A DNA stretch of 28,841 bases from a virus. The notes beneath the pieces are model-generated. The model worked only from the letters and a program-made list of their open reading frames with translations. It did not search any database and was not told where the DNA came from. Position 1 is the stretch's first letter. Each line of letters begins with the position of its first letter. The stretch covers positions 1-28,841 of the IMG/VR virus record IMGVR_UViG_3300021185_001368. The stretch is one strand, 5' to 3'. A program made the position numbers and the translations under genes. Below, piece after piece: positions 1 through 10,745 of the stretch.

Positions 1-3000
1 TCTGCGCTCATACTTGCTACTGTATATACTCCTGTGCCTGAATTTATAGATACATCTACTCCAGTTTCACTTTGTACAGCATAAGTACAGTTAGCAGTCT
101 TATCTGTAGTGCCAACTAATACTTTAAATGTTCCGCCAGCTCCTGTAAAACTTGCTCCTGTTCCATTAGAAGCTGTAGAAACAACATGTGCAGAGTTTGT
201 TAAAAATGCTGTTGTAGAGTCTGAACCTGATTTGAGTCCAAAAATTGTAACAGAATCAGTTGCTTTTATAGTACCGCTTGTAGACCCGTCTCTTACTTTT
301 ACTTTAACTTCTACAGTTTCGCCATCTTGAGGCTCACTTGAATCTGGTAAAGTAAAGGTCGAAGTAGTAGTAATACTTCCTGAAGTTGACCCATCAACTA
401 AAAATTCATAGTAGGGTGTTCCAGAAAAAGCAGAGCTACTCGTACCTGTATTTCCCTGTAAGTCAGTAGTAAAAGTAATAGTTGTTTCAGGATCTTCTGC
501 GTCTGGGTCATTTGCTCCATACGTTATAACATGAGTACTTGGCTCTATTTTAACTGAAGCCGCTGATACTCCTATGCTTCCTGAAGAACCATCTTTAGTT
601 ATTGATAAAGGAATGAGATCCGTAAATACTTCTCCGCTTACATCTGTTGTTGTTACTTTTACAAATTTATTAGTTGTAGAACTACTTGCAGATGAAGCAT
701 CTACTGTTGCTACATATGGACTACTTGTGTCTGTAACTGTTGTACTTCCATTTGTAAACTGTACATCTGATTGAGTGCCTTGATTAGTATCTACGAGAGT
801 AAATATGACTCCTGCTGCAGTCGGTGTAATGTTTCTTAGTGTTGCAGTTAGTTGTACGTCTTGTGCTGTTCCAGAGGGAGTCAATGCTCCACTATCATTA
901 AATTTAACTTGTATGCTTGATACATCAACATCTAATTGAGGTGATAGAATTTTTGCTTCACCATTTACACCGCCTGTTGCACTAGTAGGATGATAAGCAC
1001 TTAGTAATTGTTTTACAGAGTTATCCGCAGTAGAAGTGCTTCTTCTAACGTGTCGAATCCAGAAGTATTTACTACCTGCTGCTGCAATAGCGTATCTAAA
1101 AGAAACAGTATCATCGAGTGTAGCTACCTTGGCTGCATTTGCTCTATTGTTGTCGTCACTTACCCATATTTGAGTACTGTCAGTAGGCTCATTAAAAGTA
1201 CTACCGTTTGTCCAAGATAGTATTACTACTCCAGGCTTATCTGAAGTTGCAGAGAGATTTGTAGGTGCAGTAGGTGCTGCTAATGGAGCTGTTTGAGTAG
1301 AGGCTTCTTGCCTAACTCTAGAGGCTCTTTGTTTTGAAATAACATAAATGCTACTATCGTATTCTCTTGCTTTTATATTTACTGTACAATTAGGATTAAA
1401 TGTAGCATTTTCTATTCTAAATAATTTTTTATCAAATCTAAACGGGTCGTATGTGACCGATATGACTTGTCCTGCTTTAAGTAATAATCCTTTTTGTCCT
1501 ATAGTAAAAGATATTTCTTTACTGAATCTAGATTGTATTAGTTCTTTCTCTACTCCAATTCTTGCATTATAGTAATTTGTTACTCCGCTATATGCAAAAG
1601 TACCTGTTTTTATAGTGCCTCTATCAGCTTGTACAAAGTCAGAATTAAAGAAAGATACACTTCTACTACTCCAATTATTTTGAGGGTCAAATATACTTGC
1701 TTTAACTGTATTCTTTGATTTCTGAGCAGAGTTATCATTAAGAGTAATAGCACCAATAATATCTGTATTATCTATATATTCTGGGTTAACATTCTCGTCA
1801 TAGGTTTTTGAATTAAAAGCATTAGATATTTGAGGCACAGAAGCTTCTGTCTCAACATCTAAATTGTATTTTCCATTAGCATAACTTAATAACCCATTGA
1901 AATGTGATAAGAAAGCATTTACATTTGCAAACACAGATTTAGTAGTATCAATTATAAAATTAGTTTGATGTCTTGTTACCCACATTTGGTCGTGGTATTC
2001 CCATCCTAAATATCTCCAATATTTGATAAAGTCAGCATCATATAAAGAGTACCCTAATTCTAGTTCTCCATCCATTACTATAGTAGCAGGTCCGGAACCT
2101 GATTCTTTATGTAAAGTTATGGTAGTTCCTATATATGTAAGTCCTGCGAGAGTTTGGTCTAATGTAGTGTGAGCTGGTTTAGCTGTTTTATATCCAGAAG
2201 CAGCTACTCTATAAAAGTTTCCCTCTGTAGTATATACTATGTCTCCAATTTTATAATTTATATAGTTAAAGTATTTTCTAAGGAATTTTCCAGAAACATC
2301 TGTAAGAGTAACTTTTGTTTTACTGTTTACTAACGAGGATGATAGAACTTTTCCAGAAGCTATATGCGTACCGCTTGATGTCCCATCAGAAGTAAGCCTA
2401 TATACATCTCCAGTAGTTACAGTAGCATTAGTTGTTAATGTAAAATCTACATCTGACCTTGTATCACAAAGTCTTGCGGAAGATATAAAACTTCCAAGAC
2501 TTACATCAGTGGTTATATCTAAATCTTTTCCATATTTTTTACTGGACATATAATCTAATAACTGCATTGCTGGATTATTAGAAGCTCTTTTATCTCCTTT
2601 AGTACTTGTAATAGTATATGTTAGTCCATCATCGAAAGCACTTTCTGTTAGTGTAAAGAAAGCAGAATTAATTGTTATAGTATCAGTAGTTGTATTAAAA
2701 GAGGTTATTATTCTTTCTTCCCCTGTCTCATTTAAAGTTATAGTCTCTCCTACTAAATCAGCAGAGTTAGAAAGTCCTGCAACTGTAGAATCTGTAAGTG
2801 TGAAAGGCTCAGCTTTAAACAGTTCTAAACTTGTTAAATTAGAACCAAGCGTGGCTATGTTAGCATATCCTGTTAGGCCTGTAAAAGTAACTGTGTTCCC
2901 ACTCCACGTTCCTGTAAGTATGCTTCTTTTTAATCCTTCTAAGTGAGTTGCATTATTTAAAAATACTTGATATATTTTATTAGAGTTATATTCAACATAT

Positions 3001-5357
3001 CCTGCTTGCAAAGCTGTAGCGTCTGAACTTGAGAAAGTCATTTGCAAAGTACCAGAACTGTCTGTTACACTAGTAGGATTATATTTTTGTAAGTTTAGGG
3101 CTTTATTATTTATAATTTTTACATTATAAGTTCTCATGTGCCAATAATCTGAAGTGCCTGTTTTCTTTAGTCGCAAAAAATGATAGGAAGGAGCTCCATC
3201 ACTGTACCCTAAATCTGGTTTAGAATCTAGTCTAAATCTGTAATATTGCTCTCCATCTGTTCCTGTCCATAAGTATTTATCTAAAATCTTGAAAGATGTA
3301 GAAGAGCTTCCCAGTACAGTAGCACTACTGTAGCTTGAGCCGTCTGTACTTCTTTCTACTGTTACAGTATCTCCTTCTAAAAAGTTTGTATGGTCATTTG
3401 TAGTTAAGAAAGGATTCGGTTCGTAAGTATTATCATAATTGTAGCACTCTACTAACTTCCCTTTTAGTACATATTCTAATTCAGGTACAGTCGTTTGATC
3501 TTCATTTATTGTCATAGCAGTTACTACATAAGCAGTATCTAACAACCTATGGTTAGGAGACCAGTAGGGTAAAGTGCCTTCATAATAGTCTGCTTGTCTT
3601 TTAAAGCCAGTTGCAGCCGCTTTTGTAGTTAATAAATTAGAAGCTCTTTGGTTTGGTTTTCCAGAAAAGAAATGAAATTCCATATTATAAGGGTGGTTTA
3701 TACTACCTATTTGTTCATGATACATTCCTTTTGCATTAGTATTACCCTCAACTTCATCTGCTCCTAATGTAAGTGTTTTGTATGCTTCTTCTAAAGACCA
3801 TAGTTCTCCTTTTAATTCTAGTAATCTCTCGTCTTCAGGGTCACCATTTGTCTCCTGCTCCATTACTCTAATTTTTCTTTCGAGTTCAGATATGGCTGCT
3901 CTTACTTGTGTTAAAGTGTTATTATTTTGACTTGCAGAACCCCCTAAAGTGTCTCCTCTATCTGCTCTACCATAACATTGTAATTGTGAATTATCTTTGT
4001 CTGTTCCATTTGTTGCATTTCTTATATCAAAGTCTGCTTTATCAGTACAAATTAAAGGAACACCATCTATGTATAAATTATAAAGTCCTTGTACCTCTCC
4101 TTCTGCTATTGCATAAGTTACATAGACTTCTTTTGAATTATTACTTGCTGTATCAGCAAATATAGGTATACCTTGTATTCTTTGTACTCCATATACTATA
4201 GGTAAATGTTTTCCTTGTAAGTTTACGCTTAGGTCTACTTCATTATCTACTTGATATTTTTCTTCTACTGTGTAATATTTCTTGCCTCCAAATAATCCTG
4301 CAACTCCTCCTCTTTTCTTTGATTTCATTACAAAACGAGACTCTGTTGTTTGATAGATAGCTATCTGATTAAGTGTTGTCTCTGCGTGCATAAAACCTAA
4401 GTCAGACGCATATTCAGGTCTTATTGCCATATTTGGCTGTGGCTGAGATTTAGCATTTAAAGCTCTATGAATCTCATCAGTCGTAATTCTTCCATTAATT
4501 TGATTAAAGTCTGCCCAGTGACTAGAAAGACCCCATTTAACTCTTGAAGCTGTTTCCCCTTCGCTTAAATTACAAGTGGCAATTATACCTCTAAATATAA
4601 GAATACTTGAGTTTCCTGCTAAATCGCCTGTGTCTGGGTCAATAAATACTTTATGTACAAATACTTCTCTATTTAAAAAAGAGGGATTGGATAAATCTGA
4701 AACTATCTTTTCATTAGTAATTGCGCTCAGTTCTTCAGATTCTAAAGAAAGAGTAACTTGAGTATTAGCATCAGTCGGATATGTAGTAGTGTCGTCAGTG
4801 TCATTGCCTGTAGTAGCTAATGTTATAACAGAGTTATCTGTTGTAAATCCAGTAATAATATAAGTAAGTGTAGATACACTAGTGCTAAAATTACCTGAAC
4901 TTTTTGTAAACTTTATTTTGTCGCCTTCTCTAAAACCAAGTTCTACAAAGTCTAGAGGTTCGCCTTTATAAAGTTCTGTAGTTGCTGTAAAAGTAGCATT
5001 TGTGAAAGTACCTTGTAGTACGATAGAAGTTCCTAAGTGCTCTCCCGATAAAGTTAGAGCCATGTTTGTAGCACGAGGAGTAGTAGTTTCTGAATAACCG
5101 CCTAGACTTAATATTCTATTTGCTCTATAAACTTGGGAGCCATTTGAGTTTCCATCTTGGTCAACTGAACCATCATCAAAAGAGATGTCACGAGGTCCAT
5201 CAGTATAGTAGGCATACCTATTTGCATTTGTTCTAAATTGTGAAGTCTCAGAATCCTCCGCAAAAGGTCTCTCAAATTTTACTAAGTGTGCGTACTCAAA
5301 AGGTGAGTTACTAACTAGAATTTCTTCTATTGCGGTGTTTATTACTTTCTTTGTCAT
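1..5357 (-). CDS. Tail tip / host-specificity protein, lambda J-like (C-terminus outside window)
   Basis: The frame is open from ATG at 5357 to the window edge, at least 1785 residues. The N-terminal third reads like the lambda gpJ family: an early conserved tip region, a stretch near residues 390-425 containing VYVTYAIAEGEVQGLYNLYI (typical of the Phage-tail_3 / J fold), and a later region with YANGKYNLDVE near residue 1160. From about residue 1360 to 1455 there is a fibronectin type III-like domain starting APTAPTNLSATS and containing the usual VILSW strand. After that come beta-rich Ig-like or carbohydrate-binding-like segments to the edge. In J-type proteins the N-terminal part forms the baseplate hub and the C-terminal domains bind the host receptor. 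It is the last gene of the tail block, one base after the preceding stop, with a GAGGAGG ribosome site about 12 bases upstream. The family call is firm; the receptor is unknown. Confidence 0.85.
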   Translation of the reverse strand, partial: MTKKVINTAIEEILVSNSPFEYAHLVKFERPFAEDSETSQFRTNANRYAYYTDGPRDISFDDGSVDQDGNSNGSQVYRANRILSLGGYSETTTPRATNMALTLSGEHLGTSIVLQGTFTNATFTATTELYKGEPLDFVELGFREGDKIKFTKSSGNFSTSVSTLTYIITGFTTDNSVITLATTGNDTDDTTTYPTDANTQVTLSLESEELSAITNEKIVSDLSNPSFLNREVFVHKVFIDPDTGDLAGNSSILIFRGIIATCNLSEGETASRVKWGLSSHWADFNQINGRITTDEIHRALNAKSQPQPNMAIRPEYASDLGFMHAETTLNQIAIYQTTESRFVMKSKKRGGVAGLFGGKKYYTVEEKYQVDNEVDLSVNLQGKHLPIVYGVQRIQGIPIFADTASNNSKEVYVTYAIAEGEVQGLYNLYIDGVPLICTDKADFDIRNATNGTDKDNSQLQCYGRADRGDTLGGSASQNNNTLTQVRAAISELERKIRVMEQETNGDPEDERLLELKGELWSLEEAYKTLTLGADEVEGNTNAKGMYHEQIGSINHPYNMEFHFFSGKPNQRASNLLTTKAAATGFKRQADYYEGTLPYWSPNHRLLDTAYVVTAMTINEDQTTVPELEYVLKGKLVECYNYDNTYEPNPFLTTNDHTNFLEGDTVTVERSTDGSSYSSATVLGSSSTSFKILDKYLWTGTDGEQYYRFRLDSKPDLGYSDGAPSYHFLRLKKTGTSDYWHMRTYNVKIINNKALNLQKYNPTSVTDSSGTLQMTFSSSDATALQAGYVEYNSNKIYQVFLNNATHLEGLKRSILTGTWSGNTVTFTGLTGYANIATLGSNLTSLELFKAEPFTLTDSTVAGLSNSADLVGETITLNETGEERIITSFNTTTDTITINSAFFTLTESAFDDGLTYTITSTKGDKRASNNPAMQLLDYMSSKKYGKDLDITTDVSLGSFISSARLCDTRSDVDFTLTTNATVTTGDVYRLTSDGTSSGTHIASGKVLSSSLVNSKTKVTLTDVSGKFLRKYFNYINYKIGDIVYTTEGNFYRVAASGYKTAKPAHTTLDQTLAGLTYIGTTITLHKESGSGPATIVMDGELELGYSLYDADFIKYWRYLGWEYHDQMWVTRHQTNFIIDTTKSVFANVNAFLSHFNGLLSYANGKYNLDVETEASVPQISNAFNSKTYDENVNPEYIDNTDIIGAITLNDNSAQKSKNTVKASIFDPQNNWSSRSVSFFNSDFVQADRGTIKTGTFAYSGVTNYYNARIGVEKELIQSRFSKEISFTIGQKGLLLKAGQVISVTYDPFRFDKKLFRIENATFNPNCTVNIKAREYDSSIYVISKQRASRVRQEASTQTAPLAAPTAPTNLSATSDKPGVVILSWTNGSTFNEPTDSTQIWVSDDNNRANAAKVATLDDTVSFRYAIAAAGSKYFWIRHVRRSTSTADNSVKQLLSAYHPTSATGGVNGEAKILSPQLDVDVSSIQVKFNDSGALTPSGTAQDVQLTATLRNITPTAAGVIFTLVDTNQGTQSDVQFTNGSTTVTDTSSPYVATVDASSASSSTTNKFVKVTTTDVSGEVFTDLIPLSITKDGSSGSIGVSAASVKIEPSTHVITYGANDPDAEDPETTITFTTDLQGNTGTSSSAFSGTPYYEFLVDGSTSGSITTTSTFTLPDSSEPQDGETVEVKVKVRDGSTSGTIKATDSVTIFGLKSGSDSTTAFLTNSAHVVSTASNGTGASFTGAGGTFKVLVGTTDKTANCTYAVQSETGVDVSINSGTGVYTVASMSA

Positions 5358-5358
5358 C

Positions 5359-6075
5359 TTACGGCTGAGCCTCCTCTAAATTAAGACTGAATGTATATAA
5401 GTTATTTGTGCCTAAAGAGTACTCCTGTACATCAGAAGTTTGTACTACTCTTATCAAAGGATTAGTGTATGTTAAGGTTGAGTTGTCTCCAACATCTTTT
5501 TCTACTGGAGGAACAACGTAGAGTCTTCTTTCATCGCTAGAATCTAAAGCTGAATCACTGGACAGTTTATTAGTATTAGTATGAACTCTTACAATTTTAT
5601 ATGCTTTCTTATGATTTGAATTTCCCGAATCTGAGAAATTTATCATGTCACCTGGACGCAATCCTCCAGTGACACTGTCCATGCCATCTATTAAAAAATT
5701 GCTATCCCCTGATGTTATACTACCCGAAACTGAGATTGTTCCACTCGTTGCCGTTCTTGCTGACGCGTGTTGTGGTAGTGCAACAAAGAAAGGTTTTAAA
5801 CGACCTCTTTTTTCAAGTAAAAAATTATACACAGGTTCAAATTGGTCACGAGTCATAGGATTATAAGTTATTTGTACTTTCCACTTATGAGCTACGATTG
5901 CTCTCGTTATAACTCTTCCGCTATTTGTTCTGCTTATTGCAGTTGGCTGTTCGCTTGAAAACTTAACGCTTTTAAAACCTGGGCCTGCTACTGCACTATT
6001 AGAGGTTGATCCGTCTTCTCCAATGCTGTAAGTAGGGTCTGGTAATCTATTTGCAAATGTTGTAAATGTTGCCAT
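5359..6075 (-). CDS. Distal tail / minor tail protein
   Basis: A 238-residue protein lying between the tape measure and the J-like tip protein, the place where siphoviruses keep distal-tail and tip-assembly proteins (lambda M/L region). The sequence contains KWKVQITYNPMTRDQFEPVY followed by FLLEKRGRLKPFFVALP, a pattern I associate with minor tail proteins that describe a conserved beta-barrel. A loop of about 100 residues rich in Gly, Ser and Asp follows, then a last strand pair. No signal peptide or membrane segment. Its ATG overlaps the tape measure stop by one base (TAATG), so translation is probably coupled. The role as a distal tail adaptor rests on position and pattern, not on a recognised catalytic motif. 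Confidence 0.6.
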   Translation of the reverse strand: MATFTTFANRLPDPTYSIGEDGSTSNSAVAGPGFKSVKFSSEQPTAISRTNSGRVITRAIVAHKWKVQITYNPMTRDQFEPVYNFLLEKRGRLKPFFVALPQHASARTATSGTISVSGSITSGDSNFLIDGMDSVTGGLRPGDMINFSDSGNSNHKKAYKIVRVHTNTNKLSSDSALDSSDERRLYVVPPVEKDVGDNSTLTYTNPLIRVVQTSDVQEYSLGTNNLYTFSLNLEEAQP

Positions 6076-9000
6076 TAGCTGTTACTCCCGTAAGCCATAG
6101 GGTCTACTTGTGTTAAAAAGTCTTCTCCGTTCTCGTTGGCTGCTTCTCTTATCATTCTAATAATATTTCCTCGTTGATTTACTAATAAGTCTTCTACACC
6201 CGTTGCATCTACTGCGTTGATTGAGAAGTTAACATTAGTAGTTCCTCCGCCTAGTGCGAAGTTTGGTGTGATGTCTACAGGTTCTGTTGGAGTAATAATC
6301 TCTGGTCCTCTTTCTCCAACTACGATTCCTTCTCCACCGTTTGCGTAGCCTTTTCTACCCATGGCTCCACCTGCTCCCCCTAAGTTAGTGCCACTTGTGT
6401 TTCCACCTCTTAGGTAGTTAAGTTCTCCACCCGTTGCATTCTGTGCTACGTCTACGTTACTTGATCTATCCCCAATACTTAAAGCAGTAGTTGGAGTCTT
6501 TACCTCTTGGCCGCCTCCACCGTTATATTTAAGTTTTGAAATTATACCAATTTGTGCTAGTCCCATTGCACCTATCATAACAGCTAAAGCTGTTTCCATT
6601 CCTGGAGGCACCTTACCTGCTAAACTCAGTGCTCCAGCAACACCTGCAGCAGTGGAAGCTACCGCATTTGCCAACATTAATTTTTTATTTGTTTCAAACT
6701 CTTTTCTTTTTAGTTGCTCTTTTTTTGCTTCTAACTGTTTAATTTTTTGTAAAGACTTTTCAGATTGCCCGTCTCTTGCTTTCTCAGCTTTTATCATGTC
6801 GTCTACATGAGATACTCTTTGTTGCATATAACTAGAATAAACGGCTTGAGTTTGCATTATTGCACCTGATACAGCAGCAAATCCTGCGGCTAATCTTTCT
6901 GTTTTAGTAGCTTCGCTATTTTCTCCAAAAATTTGACCTAAGTTTTGAAAAATATCCAACATTCCAGCTGAAGCAGTTCCTAAAGCCGCTGCAAAAGCCC
7001 CATCTTCTCCGAAAGCTTCTTTTATTGTATTAGCAAAGTTTATCATATGTTGTTCTACCATATTTATTCCAGCTGCGACTCTTTCGGTTTCTGATAAGAC
7101 AAAATCTCCTATTTTTTTACCTTCAGGTATTTCATCTCCTTTTTTATATTTTGCTCCCATTAATGCTCCTCCTGCCATAGTGTTAAGAATTGGAGCCATT
7201 GCATTTTTTCCTACGTCAGAGCCAGGATTTAATTTGTCTATTAAATCTAATAATTTTGTTCTCATTGTATCTACTTGATTATTAAATTTAATACCTATTG
7301 CATTAAGTGCCTGTTCTTGTGCATCTGATAACTTTATTAAATCATCAGCAAAATTTGTAGATATTTCTGTTACTGTTGAGCCTGTGTCTTCGCTTATAGA
7401 TTTTAGTTGACTGTCTACAGCATTCATAGCTTTGCCAATAGCTAGTGCAGTGATATTGAATTGGTCTTGGGTAAATTGACCACTCTGAAACATTAAATTA
7501 CTTTTGGCAAGCTCTCCTTCTAAAGCTATTCTTGAGGCTTCAAGTGTAGTTTTTAATAAATCTTTATTTGATTTTTTCTTTGCATTAATAATTGCATTTT
7601 CACTAGTTTCGATTGCTTCCATTGTGCTAAGTTCGGCTTTCATAATAGCAAATTTATTAGTTACTATATCTTTTTCTATTTTTTCTTTATCTCTTAAAGT
7701 AGAACTCTCTAAGGATATTTGTTTGAGTAAAACTTCTGCTTGTCTAACAGGGCTTAGAGATGTTGAACCTGTTTCACTAAATTGTGCTATTTTTGCCTGT
7801 AGTTCCACTTGTTTCATTTTTTCTTTATTGAGACTCTCTTCATAGCCTAAAAGATTTTTCTGAACTTCTGCTTTTTGTAATAGTAATCTAAATTCTTCTG
7901 TTGCAGTAACAAACTTCTGTTTTAATTCAAGGTTTTCTAGCTCTTGCATAGCATTTAAAGCTGCTTGTACTGCTGCTATATTTTCTTTCGTTACTAAAGT
8001 ATTTCCAAGTAAGGTTTTTTCTTTGCTTAAGGCTTCTAAATTAGCCTTACTTAATTGTGTTCCTTTGAGGGTGGATTCAATAGTAAACTTTAAACTTTCT
8101 CTCTGTAACTCTACTTCTTGTTGTTTTAATTGAAAAGACCTATCAACTGCACCTTCTGATATTTTTGTTAACTTTGATATTGCTTGTTGAAGTGTTTTAA
8201 TTTCTGCTAGTTCTTGTTTTTGTCTTATTAAGGTTTCTTGTTGTCTAAAGTAGGAATCCTCTATATCTTGTAGTACTTGCCTTTTTACTTTATCTTCTAT
8301 ATTTATTGATTTTAATATTGTTCTTTGGTCTTCTGTAGCTAAAGATAATACAGCAGTATCATTTGCTATTTCCGCTAATACATTTTTTCTTTCTTTTTCA
8401 GAAAGTAAAGCACTTTCAAGTACTGTATTTAATTGTCTGAATGTTGCCAAAGGTTTGTCTACATCGGTTTTAACAATTAAACTATTAGAAAACGCTCTTG
8501 CTGAGTCTCTAGCGCCGTCAATGGCTGATCTTATATTCTCGAAACCTTGTGCTTCGTCTTTTTGTCTAGCAAGTATAGCTGTTCTTATTGCTTTGTCGTC
8601 TTCTCCAGTTGCAGTTGAACCTGCTGCGTCTAATTGCTCAAATAATTTTTTCATTTCTGGAGTTAGCATATCACTCTGAGCTCTTATAGTTTCTATAATC
8701 TCATTTGTATTTTTTTGTATCTTTCTTTTTGTTCCACCACCAAACATTGCAGGCAGTTTCTCACCCCAGAACTGTGCCCAACCTGAAGCGTTTTGTGTGT
8801 ATTTATCAAAAGCATCTATTTGATTATCTAACGCACTGATCGTTTCTGCTATAGAGTTTTTGAAAGCTTCAGTACCTTGATTGACTGCTTTAAAATTACT
8901 TTCACCTAATAATTTCATTTGCTCATTAACATGTGCTACTCTATCAGGCAGGAGTTTCATAGCACTATTCATTTCTTTAGTTGCATTTGTTAAATTTTCT

Positions 9001-10745
9001 GACTCTTCGCTTCCTACTCCTAAGAATCTATTAAAGGATTGAAATATCGGTAATATCATTAGAAATACTGTTAGAGGCCCCATTATAGCTGTCCAAAGAG
9101 CTTGAAAGGATGTTGCTAAAGATATTGCGCTTGCTTTTAATGCAAACATTCCTGCTCTTAATGTTGCGGAGGCTTTTCCAAATAATCCTGTTGCTCTTGT
9201 AGTAGCAATAATATTTGTTCTTACGTTTGAATATTCTATGGCAACTTGTTTTAAAGCTAATTTTAATCCTTGGTTACTTGCAATTACTTGTACGTTTGCA
9301 AGTCTTTCCGCTGTCATTGCTTTTATTTTTGTCTGTATAGCTGTTCTGTCTGCTTCCGTACCTCTAACAGGGCCTGTGAAAGGGTCAACCTTTTTATTAT
9401 CTATAGCTCTGATTTGTTCTAAAACAATCTTTTCTTGTTGTAACATTGAAAGCTCTTCCATAATTTCTTTATTAAGCTCTCTTTGTTTAAGTCCTCTAGG
9501 GTTTGTGATATCTGCTATTCTTTTATTTACAAGCTCTAGTCTTCCTTTAGCGGCTATTTCTTTTTGAAGGGCTGCCTCTATTCTCTTCGAAGCTTCTCTA
9601 CCCCCAACTCCTATGCTACCTGTTTTAGTGTTTTTTTGAATTTGAAGTCTTTCAGTTTCAAGTTGTTGTCTTCGTAAAGCTTGTTGAGCTTTTGCTTCTG
9701 CATTAATTAAGGCTATTTTTGCATTAGATTGTTTTTGTTGCTCTCCAGCTGCTTTTCTTGCCGCAACAGCATTTTCTACTGTTCTTGCAGTGAATTGAGT
9801 CATAGCTGGAATAGCCATTCTTAATAGTGTAGTTCCTATTGCAGTAAAAATTAAAGTGAATATTAATTTATTTTCTGCTAGAATATTTACTAGAAACTTA
9901 ATAGGGCCGTTTACAAGAGATAGAATATCTTGTGATAAATCTGAAAAAGTAGTTTGTAACTTGGCAAATGCATCGATTTCAATATCTTCAAAAACAGCAA
10001 ATTTTGCTTCACCTTGCTCTAATGCTTCATTTAAAAATGCTTGACGTTTTTGAAACTCTGTTAAATCTCCAACTGCAACACCTAGATCTGCGGCATATTT
10101 TGAAGCTGCTTCATTTACACGAACAAATAAACCAATTTCGTCTAAAAGTTCTGGTTCAACTTTAATAACACCACGAAAGATTCTATCAAGAGCATCTGGA
10201 AGGTTTCTACCTAAGGATATCGCTGCATTCTTTGCTACTGCACCGAGCCTTTCAATTTCAGGGCCTCCAAATCCAGCACTTGTTGCAAGAGATACTGAAC
10301 GTAAGGATTCTGCAAAACTTAAACCAAATCCTGCAGCTACTTGTAAATCTTTTGCTACATTTTTTATACCTTTTCCAGACACAACTTCTAGTCTTTCTAT
10401 AGACTCTGTTAATGTATCTATCTGAGCAGAACGAGATAAAATACCAAAAGCGGCTGTTAAAGCAAAAACGTTAGCTGCTAGTAAAGCATATGCACGAACA
10501 AGACCCCCTGAGCCTCCTCCGCCTTCAAGACCTTGCTGCATTTTTGAGAAATTTTTAGAAACATTTGAAGACATATTTGCAGTGCCTTTCATGCCTCTAT
10601 CTGCAGAAATATTTGAATTAGCTAACTTTTGATTACCTTGAGAAGCTTTTCTTTGAGATGCCGCAAGTTTATCTAGCTCTTTTCTAGTGCCTGTTATATT
10701 CCTGCCTTTTACCTGAATTTCTACTTCATTTTTGCTTTTTGCCAT
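6075..10745 (-). CDS. Tail tape measure protein
   Basis: At 1556 residues this is the longest complete gene in the window. It sets tail length and probably helps DNA pass the inner membrane. Most of the protein is alpha-helical and rich in Gln, Glu, Lys and Leu with long coiled-coil stretches. Hydrophobic segments lie near residues 81-104 (GLVRAYALLAANVFALTAAF), 281-313, 543-565 (around TAIMGPLTVFLMILP) and 1355-1403, the usual tape-measure arrangement. The last 150 residues are Gly-rich, with the GERGPEIITP motif commonly seen near the C-terminus of tape measures. It directly follows the overlapping chaperone pair, which is diagnostic for this gene order. Start ATG overlaps the upstream stop (TAATG). 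At about 0.15 nm per residue the predicted tail is about 230 nm. No peptidase or lysozyme domain was recognised. Confidence 0.93.
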   Translation of the reverse strand: MAKSKNEVEIQVKGRNITGTRKELDKLAASQRKASQGNQKLANSNISADRGMKGTANMSSNVSKNFSKMQQGLEGGGGSGGLVRAYALLAANVFALTAAFGILSRSAQIDTLTESIERLEVVSGKGIKNVAKDLQVAAGFGLSFAESLRSVSLATSAGFGGPEIERLGAVAKNAAISLGRNLPDALDRIFRGVIKVEPELLDEIGLFVRVNEAASKYAADLGVAVGDLTEFQKRQAFLNEALEQGEAKFAVFEDIEIDAFAKLQTTFSDLSQDILSLVNGPIKFLVNILAENKLIFTLIFTAIGTTLLRMAIPAMTQFTARTVENAVAARKAAGEQQKQSNAKIALINAEAKAQQALRRQQLETERLQIQKNTKTGSIGVGGREASKRIEAALQKEIAAKGRLELVNKRIADITNPRGLKQRELNKEIMEELSMLQQEKIVLEQIRAIDNKKVDPFTGPVRGTEADRTAIQTKIKAMTAERLANVQVIASNQGLKLALKQVAIEYSNVRTNIIATTRATGLFGKASATLRAGMFALKASAISLATSFQALWTAIMGPLTVFLMILPIFQSFNRFLGVGSEESENLTNATKEMNSAMKLLPDRVAHVNEQMKLLGESNFKAVNQGTEAFKNSIAETISALDNQIDAFDKYTQNASGWAQFWGEKLPAMFGGGTKRKIQKNTNEIIETIRAQSDMLTPEMKKLFEQLDAAGSTATGEDDKAIRTAILARQKDEAQGFENIRSAIDGARDSARAFSNSLIVKTDVDKPLATFRQLNTVLESALLSEKERKNVLAEIANDTAVLSLATEDQRTILKSINIEDKVKRQVLQDIEDSYFRQQETLIRQKQELAEIKTLQQAISKLTKISEGAVDRSFQLKQQEVELQRESLKFTIESTLKGTQLSKANLEALSKEKTLLGNTLVTKENIAAVQAALNAMQELENLELKQKFVTATEEFRLLLQKAEVQKNLLGYEESLNKEKMKQVELQAKIAQFSETGSTSLSPVRQAEVLLKQISLESSTLRDKEKIEKDIVTNKFAIMKAELSTMEAIETSENAIINAKKKSNKDLLKTTLEASRIALEGELAKSNLMFQSGQFTQDQFNITALAIGKAMNAVDSQLKSISEDTGSTVTEISTNFADDLIKLSDAQEQALNAIGIKFNNQVDTMRTKLLDLIDKLNPGSDVGKNAMAPILNTMAGGALMGAKYKKGDEIPEGKKIGDFVLSETERVAAGINMVEQHMINFANTIKEAFGEDGAFAAALGTASAGMLDIFQNLGQIFGENSEATKTERLAAGFAAVSGAIMQTQAVYSSYMQQRVSHVDDMIKAEKARDGQSEKSLQKIKQLEAKKEQLKRKEFETNKKLMLANAVASTAAGVAGALSLAGKVPPGMETALAVMIGAMGLAQIGIISKLKYNGGGGQEVKTPTTALSIGDRSSNVDVAQNATGGELNYLRGGNTSGTNLGGAGGAMGRKGYANGGEGIVVGERGPEIITPTEPVDITPNFALGGGTTNVNFSINAVDATGVEDLLVNQRGNIIRMIREAANENGEDFLTQVDPMAYGSNS

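Noticed and set aside
109-1572. Several plus-strand open frames of 60-75 codons
   Set aside because: They are antisense to the J-like gene, have no ribosome sites and repetitive composition caused by the opposite strand.
6541-6555. ATTATACCAA match to the promoter core inside the tape measure gene
   Set aside because: No -35 box at the right distance and inside coding sequence.
7504-10165. Plus-strand open frames of up to 113 codons opposite the tape measure gene
   Set aside because: Low-complexity Ser/Phe/Leu products typical of antisense reading of Lys/Glu/Gln-rich coiled coil.
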